NCBI GenBank assembly: GCA_945902115.1
Contig: CAMDLY010000010.1
Location: 1 to 56,957 of the forward strand
Direction of reading: 5' to 3'
Length of the DNA: 56,957 nt
Origin: Lishizhenia tianjinensis
GTDB taxonomy: Bacteria; Bacteroidota; Bacteroidia; Flavobacteriales_D; Crocinitomicaceae
The position numbers and the translations under genes were made by a program. This document shows positions 8,533-15,588 of this stretch, piece after piece (position 1 is the stretch's first letter; each line of letters opens with the position of its first letter). Under the pieces are notes generated by a model. That model searched no databases. It saw only the letters and a list, made by a program, of their open reading frames with translations, and was not told the DNA's origin.

Positions 8533-10119
8533 ATGAAAAAAACAATATACACACCCCTATTAATTCTCCTTTTGTTAGGAGTAAGCTTTACTTCTTGTAG
8601 AAAGCAATTGAACCAAGCACCGATGTATGGCTTGAATGCCGAAAAGGTTTATAGTGACCCTAACAATTACATCAATGTGTTGGCAAAACTATACGCTGGT
8701 TTGTCCATGACCGGTCTTCAAGGCCCAGCGGGAGCTGGAGATATAGCAGGTATCGACGAAGGTTTTTCGGCCTACGTACGTGTACTTTGGAATTTACAAG
8801 AGTTGCCGACTGATGAGGCTGTTTGTGGATGGTCAGATCCGGGAATTCCTGCCATGAATAAAAGCGAATGGACGGCCGATGATGGATGGATTAAAGGAAT
8901 GTATTACCGAATCTATTACCAAATAACTTTGTGTAACGAGTTTATCTGGCAATCACGCGATGAAAAATTAGAGGAAAGAGATTTTTCAGACCCCGACAAA
9001 GAACGTATTCGCACCTATAGAAATGAGGCTAGATTCTTGCGGGCATTGAGTTATTATCACGCCATGGATTTGTTTGGAAATGTACCATTTGTTGTCGAAA
9101 GTGATCGCGTTGGTGCTTTTCAGCCTGAACGGATTGAGCGAGCAGCACTATTTAATTACATCGAGCAAGAGTTAAAAGGGATAGAAGATTTATTATTGGC
9201 TCCGGGAGTTGCACCGTACGGTAGGGCTACGAAATCTGCCGCTCATGCTTTACTTGCTAAGATGTATTTGAATGCCGAAGTATATACCAATTCCCCTCGG
9301 TATTCAGATTGTAAAACATACTGTGAGAAAATCATTAATTCAGGTGCTTATCAACTAGATGATGTCTACCAAGATGTTTTCTTGGCAGATAATCACACCT
9401 CTCCTGAAATTATTTTCCCTGTAGTTTATGATGCAATCGTAGCTCAAGCATATGGAGGTACAATTTATCTTATCAACGGATCAATTGGCGGAACTATGAG
9501 CCCTGCTGATTATGGTGTAAATGGCAACTGGGGTGGACTAAGAGTGACACCTCAATTTGTAAATAAATTTCAAGATTCCACCATCGATTCGAGGTATTTG
9601 TTTTACACAAATGGACAAATATTGAATTTTTCAGAATCTAGTCATTTGTCCCAATTTAAATATGGTTACGCTTTTCCTAAATTTAAAAATAAAACCAAGG
9701 CAGGATCTAATGGATCAAATAACGCAACAAGCCCATTTGTAGACACAGATTTCCCTATGTTTCGATTGGCGGATGTATACTTAATGCTCGCTGAATCTTC
9801 TTTGCGTTTAGGAGACCAGGGTACAGCGCTACAATATGTCAATTTAATCAGAACCAGGGCGTACTTTACAAGCGCATTCAATTTGACTTCTATTTCATTG
9901 GATGATATTTTAGATGAACGAGCAAGAGAATTGAGTTGGGAAGCTACGCGCAGAACAGACCTTATTCGATTCGGAAAATTTACGGGAGGTGACTATTTGT
10001 GGGCATTTAAAGGAGGTGAGGTTGAAGGTATTGCAACAGAGGCATTTTTGAATTTATATCCGATACCAAATGCAGATATTGCGCTTAACCCTAATCTAAT
10101 TCAAAACTTAGGATATTAA
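8533..10119 (+). CDS. susD: SusD/RagB-family surface glycan-binding lipoprotein
   Basis: This 528-residue protein is the partner of the SusC transporter and forms the lid that binds oligosaccharide at the cell surface. It has a lipoprotein signal (MKKTIYTPLLILLLLGVSFTSC) with lipidated C22. The N-terminal tetratricopeptide-like helices and the NEARFLRALSYYHAMDLFGNVPFV segment are characteristic of SusD. The C-terminal part has FPMFRLADVYLMLAESS and the LDDILDERARELSWEATRRTDLIRFG block that ends nearly all family members. It begins 11 bases after susC and must be co-transcribed. No susE or susF lipoprotein gene follows; the locus ends here at a hairpin before the convergent lnt gene. Confidence 0.93.
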   Translation: MKKTIYTPLLILLLLGVSFTSCRKQLNQAPMYGLNAEKVYSDPNNYINVLAKLYAGLSMTGLQGPAGAGDIAGIDEGFSAYVRVLWNLQELPTDEAVCGWSDPGIPAMNKSEWTADDGWIKGMYYRIYYQITLCNEFIWQSRDEKLEERDFSDPDKERIRTYRNEARFLRALSYYHAMDLFGNVPFVVESDRVGAFQPERIERAALFNYIEQELKGIEDLLLAPGVAPYGRATKSAAHALLAKMYLNAEVYTNSPRYSDCKTYCEKIINSGAYQLDDVYQDVFLADNHTSPEIIFPVVYDAIVAQAYGGTIYLINGSIGGTMSPADYGVNGNWGGLRVTPQFVNKFQDSTIDSRYLFYTNGQILNFSESSHLSQFKYGYAFPKFKNKTKAGSNGSNNATSPFVDTDFPMFRLADVYLMLAESSLRLGDQGTALQYVNLIRTRAYFTSAFNLTSISLDDILDERARELSWEATRRTDLIRFGKFTGGDYLWAFKGGEVEGIATEAFLNLYPIPNADIALNPNLIQNLGY

Positions 10120-10141
10120 AGAGTAAACGTGTTGATTGAAG

Positions 10142-10177
10142 AAAAGGAGGTTTGAAGTAATTCGGCTTCCTTTTTTT
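10142..10177. terminator. Possible terminator after susD
   Basis: An AAAAGGA arm at 10142-10148 can pair with TCCTTTT at 10168-10174, followed by a T-run to 10177. The loop is long, so the hairpin is weak. It sits between the convergent susD and lnt genes, and the T-run overlaps the lnt stop codon. Confidence 0.4.
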
Positions 10178-11780
10178 ATGCAAACTTTCGTTTTATTGAG
10201 GCTATAAAATTTATTACTAAGATGGCGCAGGTAGCAAAAAGCGCAAATCTTCCGAGATAATCGCCGTGCTTAGAATAAAAAGTCAACTCAGAAAATAAGT
10301 CAACTTCCTGTTCGATGGTGGCAGGTACCCAATAGGCAGTTTCTTGAGTGATTTCACCCTTCGGGTCTATAAAACCACTTTTTCCTGTATTTGCTGAACG
10401 AATAACCCAACGCCTGTTTTCAATAGCTCTTAGTCTCGCTAAACTAAAGTGTTGCTTATATCCTGGTGAATCGCCCCACCAGCCGTCATTTGTAATAATA
10501 CAAATCACTTCGGCTCCCTTGGCACACTGCGCTGCAATAAATTCTCCGTAGATGGATTCGTAGCAAATGACGGGCGCAAGAGTCCTCTCACGAGTCGCAA
10601 CAACTCTAGGTTCTTTTTCAATCCCTAGTGAACCAGAAGCCCCACCATTTTGTAAGGCGAGACTTTCCAAAAATGGAAACCATGCAGCAAAGGGAATTTT
10701 TTCCACCCCTGGAACCAATTTAGATTTATGTATCAATGTTTTTTCCAAAGAATTCGATAAAAACAATGAGGTATTGTAATTCTCGACATACCCTTTACCG
10801 TTCTCTAGAGGCTTTGCAGCAGGTGAGACCTTCTCCTTAAAAAAATTTGATGTAGATGCTCCAACTAGAAATTCTGTATTTGGCCAATTTGCTTTTTCAT
10901 TTTTCATCATCTTAATTACCCCAAATTCATCTATATATTCCTCCCAGATATCAGCACTAAGCATGGTTTCTGGTCCCATAACGAGGTCAATTTTCTTATC
11001 CTTGTATGGCGCAATCAACCCATAAAATTTTGCTAATTGGTCTTCGGGGGTATATTGGCGAGAGAATTTCTCGTTGTATGGATCAATGTTGGGTTGTACA
11101 GACAGTATCCGCATTTTTTTTTCTGAGCTATAGGAAGTTTGCATTAAACAGAATGAGAGTACCAATGGAACTACTAATACCATTCCGCTGGCAACCGACA
11201 ATCGAAGCATTATTTTTTTATCACATTCAGATTTCCATCCCAACAGAAGTTTAAAAAATAGAGAATTAATAAGCAAAACCCATAAACTGCCACCTAATGT
11301 CCCGGTGTATTCATACCATTGAATCCACGAAGGACTGTCAGAAAATACATTTCCCATGGTCAACCAAGGCCACGAAAGTTCCCAATTGAAGTGGCAAAAT
11401 TCGAAAGCCACCCAAACTATTGGAAAAAAGAATAAACTATAGGAAAAGGAAAATCTTTTTCGGAGGTAGTGATAAAGGATGAAAGCCAGACTCATCAATA
11501 ACGAGTTGAAAATAAAGGCAAATACACCACCTATCATGGTTGAATTCGATACCCACCAGGTACTTCCGAGATTATAAATTAAAAAACTAAGATAGGCATG
11601 AATAAAAAGGTGAAATCCACTGTTTTTTTTTTCAGAAAGATTGTTTTCTATCAATAGAAGTGGTATCCACGCTATAAAGATTAAAGGGGTAATACTTCCG
11701 CTGTATGGAAAAGATAGCGTGAGTAGCAGTCCACTTAAAATGGATAACCCGTAACGCTGTAGTTTAGAAAATACCATCAT
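10176..11780 (-). CDS. lnt: Apolipoprotein N-acyltransferase
   Basis: This 534-residue inner-membrane enzyme transfers the third acyl chain from phospholipid to the N-terminal cysteine of lipoproteins. The N-terminal half has several hydrophobic segments, starting with FSKLQRYGLSILSGLLLTL. The C-terminal half is a nitrilase-type domain with the catalytic triad visible: E271 in VMGPETM, K352 in LIHKSKLVPG, and C406 in PVICYES. Length matches the family (about 510-540). Two ATG codons lie in tandem at the start (11780 and 11777). A TATATTTG -7 element ends only four bases upstream, so the mRNA may start at the initiation codon. It stands alone, with ribosomal genes behind it and susD convergent to it. 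Confidence 0.92.
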   Translation of the reverse strand: MMVFSKLQRYGLSILSGLLLTLSFPYSGSITPLIFIAWIPLLLIENNLSEKKNSGFHLFIHAYLSFLIYNLGSTWWVSNSTMIGGVFAFIFNSLLMSLAFILYHYLRKRFSFSYSLFFFPIVWVAFEFCHFNWELSWPWLTMGNVFSDSPSWIQWYEYTGTLGGSLWVLLINSLFFKLLLGWKSECDKKIMLRLSVASGMVLVVPLVLSFCLMQTSYSSEKKMRILSVQPNIDPYNEKFSRQYTPEDQLAKFYGLIAPYKDKKIDLVMGPETMLSADIWEEYIDEFGVIKMMKNEKANWPNTEFLVGASTSNFFKEKVSPAAKPLENGKGYVENYNTSLFLSNSLEKTLIHKSKLVPGVEKIPFAAWFPFLESLALQNGGASGSLGIEKEPRVVATRERTLAPVICYESIYGEFIAAQCAKGAEVICIITNDGWWGDSPGYKQHFSLARLRAIENRRWVIRSANTGKSGFIDPKGEITQETAYWVPATIEQEVDLFSELTFYSKHGDYLGRFALFATCAILVINFIASIKRKFA

Positions 11781-11784
11781 GCGG

Positions 11785-11792
11785 CAAATATA
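11785..11792 (-). promoter_or_regulatory. -7 promoter element of lnt
   Basis: On the minus strand the sequence reads TATATTTG, then CCGC, then ATG. It matches TAnnTTTG exactly and predicts a transcription start at or next to the start codon. No convincing TTG/TTTG was found at the -33 position, so the call rests on the -7 element alone. Confidence 0.5.
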
Positions 11793-11877
11793 GCTTAGAA
11801 TTTGATTTTAATAGATTAGTTTTAGTCGACTTAACAAAGTGTTTATATAGATCTTCTTTTCTGATAAAAACTTAGGC

Positions 11878-11909
11878 AAAAAAAAAGCCGTTCCGAAGAA
11901 CAGCTTTTT
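11878..11909 (-). terminator. Rho-independent terminator of rplU-rpmA
   Basis: Read on the minus strand, GCTGTTC (11904-11898) pairs with GAACGGC (11893-11887) around a TTCG tetraloop, allowing one G-U pair. A run of nine T follows at 11886-11878. It lies just past the rpmA stop and is a strong terminator. Confidence 0.88.
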
Positions 11910-11924
11910 GCAATTAGATTTCTT

Positions 11925-12197
11925 TTAAGCTTCTGCTCCTTTTTCAAATGGAACAACAGAAACAAAAGACCGATTTTCTTTTTTCTTACGGAATTCTACT
12001 AAACCATCTGTGAGGGCAAATAGGGTATGGTCTTTACCAATACCTACATTGTTTCCTGGGTGATGTTGTGTGCCTCTCTGACGAACAATAATGTTTCCAG
12101 CTATAGCTGCTTGTCCACCAAATATTTTTACTCCCAATCTTTTGCTATGGGATTCACGACCGTTTTTTGAACTACCAACTCCTTTTTTGTGTGCCAT
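11925..12197 (-). CDS. rpmA: 50S ribosomal protein L27
   Basis: This 90-residue protein matches bacterial L27 of the large ribosomal subunit, whose N-terminal tail reaches the peptidyl transferase centre. The start [16 protein letters not shown] is the canonical form without the cleaved leader found in Firmicutes. The conserved [13 protein letters not shown] and [16 protein letters not shown] segments are present. It follows rplU by 30 bases and is followed by a strong hairpin terminator, so the two form a closed bicistronic unit. Confidence 0.97.
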   Translation of the reverse strand: MAHKKGVGSSKNGRESHSKRLGVKIFGGQAAIAGNIIVRQRGTQHHPGNNVGIGKDHTLFALTDGLVEFRKKKENRSFVSVVPFEKGAEA

Positions 12198-12227
12198 CGT
12201 ACTATGTTTTTATTCGCTATGCGAAGA

Positions 12228-12539
12228 TTATGCTTTTATTTCTTTTATACTTATCGCCGTAAACTGTTGACGGTGACCATTACTTTTTTGATATCCCTTT
12301 CTTCTTTTCTTTTTGAAAACGATTACCTTGTCTCCTTTGACATGGTCTAGGACTTCTGCGGTGACTTTAGCACCTTCTATAGCTGGGGCGCCAAGAGATA
12401 TTTTTCCACCGTTATCAACTAACAAAACACGATCAAATTCCACTTTTGAACCTGTTTCAGCTGACAACCTGTGTACAAAAACCTTTTGATCTTTTTGCAC
12501 TTTAAACTGCTGCCCTGCTATCTCTACAATTGCGTACAT
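12228..12539 (-). CDS. rplU: 50S ribosomal protein L21
   Basis: This 103-residue protein is L21 of the large ribosomal subunit, which binds 23S rRNA. It shows [20 protein letters not shown] at the start, and the conserved [19 protein letters not shown] block near the end. It is the first gene of the rplU-rpmA unit and has a textbook Bacteroidota promoter just upstream, leaving a leader of about 25 bases. Confidence 0.97.
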   Translation of the reverse strand: MYAIVEIAGQQFKVQKDQKVFVHRLSAETGSKVEFDRVLLVDNGGKISLGAPAIEGAKVTAEVLDHVKGDKVIVFKKKRRKGYQKSNGHRQQFTAISIKEIKA

Positions 12540-12567
12540 ATAGCTTATTTTATAATTTTTTGGATTG

Positions 12568-12598
12568 CAAAGATACGCCTTTATCTTGATTTTCCAAA
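12568..12598 (-). promoter_or_regulatory. Bacteroidota-type promoter for rplU-rpmA
   Basis: On the minus strand TTTG (12598-12595) is followed after exactly 19 bases by TATCTTTG (12575-12568). Both elements match the -33/-7 consensus of the phylum. This is the best-formed promoter in the window and serves as an internal reference for the others. Confidence 0.85.
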
Positions 12599-12618
12599 CA
12601 ATTTATTGGCTTTTAAAA

Positions 12619-13551
12619 CTATTTTAACGCATTATTTTTATTCCGTTGTTTTGCAAGTATACTGGGTAAATTTGCAAGGAGTATTCCCAAAAGAATGATG
12701 AACATTGAGCCTATTTGTTGCCCTGTGATGCTTTCTCCGAATTGTAAACCGATGAAAATGGAAACTATCGGCATCAAATAAGTAACACTACTCGCAAATA
12801 AAGCGGATGATAGTCTAATCGTGGTATTAAATAATATGGTAGCAACTGCAGTTCCGAATAAAGCGAGAATTACAATAGCAGTAAGGCCATCGGTAGCAAG
12901 TGGATTATTAGATATCACATTCTGGGTCTCTAATAGGAATACAATAATAAGTGATGGGACCCAAATTAATGACAAAGAAATACTAGTTACTTCCATGGAA
13001 GAATAATGTTGTAGTTTATATCGGATAATACTGAGACTTATTGCGTAACAAAGAGTAGCTAATACCACAGCTAGAATATGGGTTAAATCTCCTGACAAGG
13101 TACTTTGCTTTCCTGTTAAAACAAGTAAAACAATCCCTACGGTTCCTAGTAGAGCTCCAAAATATTGATAATTCGAAAGACGCTGTTGGAAAAAGAGTAA
13201 TCCAAGTATGATGGTGAAAATAGGTGTAAAACTATTTAACATACCTGCTAATCCAGAAGTGATACTTGTTTCTGCATAAGTAAATAAAAAAGAAGGAAAA
13301 AAACTTCCACAAGTTCCCACGAGAGAAAAGTAAATCAGGTCTTTGGTTGATTTTAAGCCTTTCCAGGCTTTAATTGCCCAAGGCAAGAGTAAGGTCGAAG
13401 CAATAAGCATGCGAAGAGCACCCACTTGTGGGGCACTGAAGATCAATGCTCCGGCATCTCCATACATGCCTTGTTTCATCAAAATGAATGAGCTTCCCCA
13501 AATAATAGATAGTATTATTAAGAGTATCCAGCTTTTTAAAATGTTTGACAC
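12619..13551 (-). CDS. DMT-superfamily (EamA) membrane transporter
   Basis: This 310-residue integral membrane protein has about ten hydrophobic helices in two repeats of the EamA/RhaT type. The first repeat begins SWILLIILSIIWGSSFILMKQG, a pattern typical of the family. Members export amino acids, purines or other metabolites, and the substrate cannot be read from sequence. The start is GTG at 13551; no alternative start exists before the first helix. A TAATTTTG -7 element ends four bases upstream of that GTG, which suggests a leaderless transcript. It is divergent from mraZ across a 258-base gap. Confidence 0.82.
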   Translation of the reverse strand: MSNILKSWILLIILSIIWGSSFILMKQGMYGDAGALIFSAPQVGALRMLIASTLLLPWAIKAWKGLKSTKDLIYFSLVGTCGSFFPSFLFTYAETSITSGLAGMLNSFTPIFTIILGLLFFQQRLSNYQYFGALLGTVGIVLLVLTGKQSTLSGDLTHILAVVLATLCYAISLSIIRYKLQHYSSMEVTSISLSLIWVPSLIIVFLLETQNVISNNPLATDGLTAIVILALFGTAVATILFNTTIRLSSALFASSVTYLMPIVSIFIGLQFGESITGQQIGSMFIILLGILLANLPSILAKQRNKNNALK

Positions 13552-13555
13552 GATG

Positions 13556-13563
13556 CAAAATTA
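13556..13563 (-). promoter_or_regulatory. -7 promoter element of the DMT transporter gene
   Basis: The minus strand reads TAATTTTG, then CATC, then the GTG start. It matches TAnnTTTG and shares the four-base spacing to the start codon seen at lnt, mtnB, rpe and gpsA. No clear -33 element was seen. Confidence 0.45.
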
Positions 13564-13640
13564 CACCGAATGAAAAGTATTGACTCGAGTTAAATAAAAA
13601 CTTGTTAACGGAGTATGTGTATTACTATGTTAAAAAAATT

Positions 13641-13655
13641 CCCACTAAGTCCCAC
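13641..13655 (-). promoter_or_regulatory. Putative MraZ box pair 1 (GTGGG-N5-GTGGG)
   Basis: On the plus strand CCCAC occurs at 13641-13645 and 13651-13655; on the minus strand this is GTGGG-ACTTA-GTGGG. MraZ proteins are known to bind direct TGGG-type repeats with five-base spacers in their own promoter region. Only two repeats are present rather than three. The site is about 155 bases upstream of mraZ and 90 bases upstream of the divergent transporter. Confidence 0.55.
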
Positions 13656-13731
13656 TAATCTAAAAAAGCCCATAAAATATAAGAAAATAAAGATTTTTTA
13701 TTCTCAAATATAAGCCATTACTTTGCATTAA

Positions 13732-13747
13732 GTTAATAGTTATTAAC
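13732..13747. repeat. 16-base palindrome upstream of mraZ
   Basis: GTTAATA at 13732-13738 and TATTAAC at 13741-13747 form a perfect 7-base inverted repeat around GT. It lies between the two GTGG repeat pairs and could be a dimer-type operator. It is AT-rich and small, so chance is possible. Confidence 0.4.
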
Positions 13748-13760
13748 AATTTAAAATACA

Positions 13761-13775
13761 GTGGTAAAAAGTGGT
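13761..13775 (+). promoter_or_regulatory. Putative MraZ box pair 2 (GTGGT-N5-GTGGT)
   Basis: GTGGT occurs at 13761-13765 and again at 13771-13775, separated by AAAAA. Spacing and phase match pair 1 and the known MraZ site, but in the opposite orientation and with T in the fifth position. It ends 34 bases before the mraZ ATG, a good position for autoregulation. Confidence 0.55.
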
Positions 13776-13809
13776 AATTATTCTACTAAATTTACCCATT
13801 ATTTGAGCT

Positions 13810-14268
13810 ATGGCAGGATTAGTAGGAGAATTTGAAGTAAAACTTGACGAGAAAGGTCGGTTTCTATTTCCTTCCGGTTTACGGAAGCAGCTCCCTACTG
13901 CGTCCCAGCGAGATTTCATGTTGAATAAGGGTTTTGAAGATTGTTTGACTTTGTTTCCTCTCTCAGATTGGGAGGGAATAAGCGAAAAGCTTTCTAAAAT
14001 GAACTTATTTAAGCCAAAGAACAGAATGTTCTACCGTTTATTTCACCAAGGTGCCAAACAGGTTTGCTTGGATAATGCAGGAAGGGTGTTGATTCCCGTT
14101 GCATTGATGGAAAGGGTAGGGCTTGTTGCTGAGGTTATGCTGATTGCATACAACGACAGAATTGAAGTCTGGGACAAATCCAAATACTTCGAGATGATCG
14201 AAGGAAACATGGCCGATTTCGCTGATTTAGCGGATGAAGTAATGGGTGATTTAGACAATGGAGAATAA
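13810..14268 (+). CDS. mraZ: Transcriptional regulator MraZ
   Basis: This 152-residue protein is MraZ, a ring-forming DNA-binding protein that regulates the dcw cluster from its first position. It contains the two AbrB-like half-repeats expected of the family, each with its DxxxR motif: DEKGR at residues 13-17 and DNAGR at residues 88-92. Length fits the family (about 140-155). The start at 13810 is supported by MAGLVGEFEVKLDEKGR and by GTGG direct repeats 34-49 bases upstream. The stop overlaps rsmH by 11 bases, and the whole downstream cluster to yqeY appears to be co-transcribed. Confidence 0.95.
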   Translation: MAGLVGEFEVKLDEKGRFLFPSGLRKQLPTASQRDFMLNKGFEDCLTLFPLSDWEGISEKLSKMNLFKPKNRMFYRLFHQGAKQVCLDNAGRVLIPVALMERVGLVAEVMLIAYNDRIEVWDKSKYFEMIEGNMADFADLADEVMGDLDNGE

Positions 14269-15169
14269 TACGGCATACCACATACCAGTGCTCTTCAACG
14301 AGTGTATCGAAGGTTTGAATATCAAGCCTAACGGCGTTTATGTCGATGTTACCTTTGGGGGTGGTGGGCATTCAAGGGCTATATTCGAAAAATTAAACGC
14401 TAAGGGAAAATTACTTGCCTTTGACCAAGACGAAGAGGCCAAGAAAAACACTTGGGAAGCACCTAATTTTACGCTAATTCCCGCCAATTTCGCATATCTA
14501 AAAAATCATTTAAAACTTCATAGAATTACAGGTGTCGACGGGATCTTGGCGGATTTAGGAGTTTCTTCCCATCAATTTGACGAACCAACAAGAGGTTTCA
14601 GTATTCGAGAAAATGCGCGATTAGACATGCGTATGAATAAACAAGCTTCCTTATCGGCGTTTGAGGTAGTTAACCAATACGAGGAATCGCAATTAGCAAG
14701 CATTTTTAGGCATTATGGCGAATTAAATGCCTCTCGGGCCATGGCCGCGACTATTACCGCAAAACGTGTAGATAGCGACATTGAAACCACCGCCCAATTA
14801 ATGGAAGTATTACGTCGCTTTGCTCCGAAATTTAAGGAGCATAAATTTTATGCACAAGTATTTCAGGCTATTAGGATTGAAGTGAATCAGGAATTAGAGG
14901 TCTTAAAGGCAATGTTATCTCAAGCGGTAGATCTATTGAATCCTGGCGGAAGATTGGTGGTAATGTCTTATCACTCACTAGAAGATAGGATCGTGAAAAA
15001 TTTTATGAAACGAGGGTCCTTTGATGGGAATATTGAGAAAGATTTTTTCGGGAATATGCTAAAGCCACTTCGCGAAGTTACACGTCATCCCATGGTGCCA
15101 AGTGAAGAGGAAATACAGAAAAATTCTAGATCGAGAAGCGCAAAACTACGCATAGCAGACAAAATATGA
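14258..15169 (+). CDS. rsmH: 16S rRNA (cytosine(1402)-N(4))-methyltransferase
   Basis: This 303-residue methyltransferase (formerly MraW) modifies C1402 in the ribosomal P site using S-adenosylmethionine. It has the HIPVLFNECIEGL opening, the glycine-rich SAM loop DVTFGGGGHS, the GILADLGVSSHQFD block, and the C-terminal VMSYHSLEDRIVKNF motif with the SRSAKLR ending. Length is usual. It starts within the last codons of mraZ and ends with an ATGA overlap into the FtsL-like gene, so its translation is coupled on both sides. Confidence 0.96.
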   Translation: MENNTAYHIPVLFNECIEGLNIKPNGVYVDVTFGGGGHSRAIFEKLNAKGKLLAFDQDEEAKKNTWEAPNFTLIPANFAYLKNHLKLHRITGVDGILADLGVSSHQFDEPTRGFSIRENARLDMRMNKQASLSAFEVVNQYEESQLASIFRHYGELNASRAMAATITAKRVDSDIETTAQLMEVLRRFAPKFKEHKFYAQVFQAIRIEVNQELEVLKAMLSQAVDLLNPGGRLVVMSYHSLEDRIVKNFMKRGSFDGNIEKDFFGNMLKPLREVTRHPMVPSEEEIQKNSRSRSAKLRIADKI

Positions 15170-15588
15170 CAGAGAAAGATTACATAGTATACAATCTTCC
15201 TGAAGATAAGGAGCCCTCCAAAAATACGGAAAAGGCTTCATCTTCTCAGTCACAGGCCAATGCAAAAAAGCCAAGTGTAAAAGTCAACGCATTCACTCAA
15301 ATATTGAATGGAGACTTTCTCACCAAAGAGTTCTTCCTAAATAACCTCAGCTTTCTTTTCTTCCTTATGTTTTTACTCATCCTACTTATTGCTAAGGGTT
15401 ATTACGGAAAGCAATTGGGCAAAGATATAGTCAAAGCACAACGAGACTTTGATCAAAGCGCCGCAGAATACGTGGAGATGAAAGCAAAATTGGAGACTGA
15501 AACCAGAAGAATTAGGCTTGTTGAAAAATTGGACTCAACAGGTCTCAAGGAAACTAAAAATGCCACAAAAGTAATACGGATAAAGTAA
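15166..15588 (+). CDS. FtsL-like cell division protein
   Basis: This 140-residue single-pass membrane protein sits where ftsL is found in dcw clusters. A charged, Ser/Lys-rich cytoplasmic tail (about 1-57) is followed by a hydrophobic helix (NNLSFLFFLMFLLILLIAKG) and a periplasmic helical segment rich in Lys, Glu and Arg that could form a coiled coil (VKAQRDFDQSAAEYVEMKAK). FtsL proteins link FtsQ and FtsB to the FtsW-FtsI synthase. Sequence identity within the family is always low, so the call rests mainly on position, topology and length. The cytoplasmic tail is longer than in E. coli FtsL, as usual for Bacteroidota. It overlaps rsmH by four bases and ftsI by one (TAATG). Confidence 0.78.
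   Translation: MTEKDYIVYNLPEDKEPSKNTEKASSSQSQANAKKPSVKVNAFTQILNGDFLTKEFFLNNLSFLFFLMFLLILLIAKGYYGKQLGKDIVKAQRDFDQSAAEYVEMKAKLETETRRIRLVEKLDSTGLKETKNATKVIRIK

Noticed and set aside
13718-13805. TTACTTTG (13718-13725) and TTATTTG (13799-13805) as -7 elements for mraZ
   Set aside because: Neither fits TAnnTTTG exactly and no -33 partner was seen; the true mraZ promoter cannot be fixed from this sequence alone.
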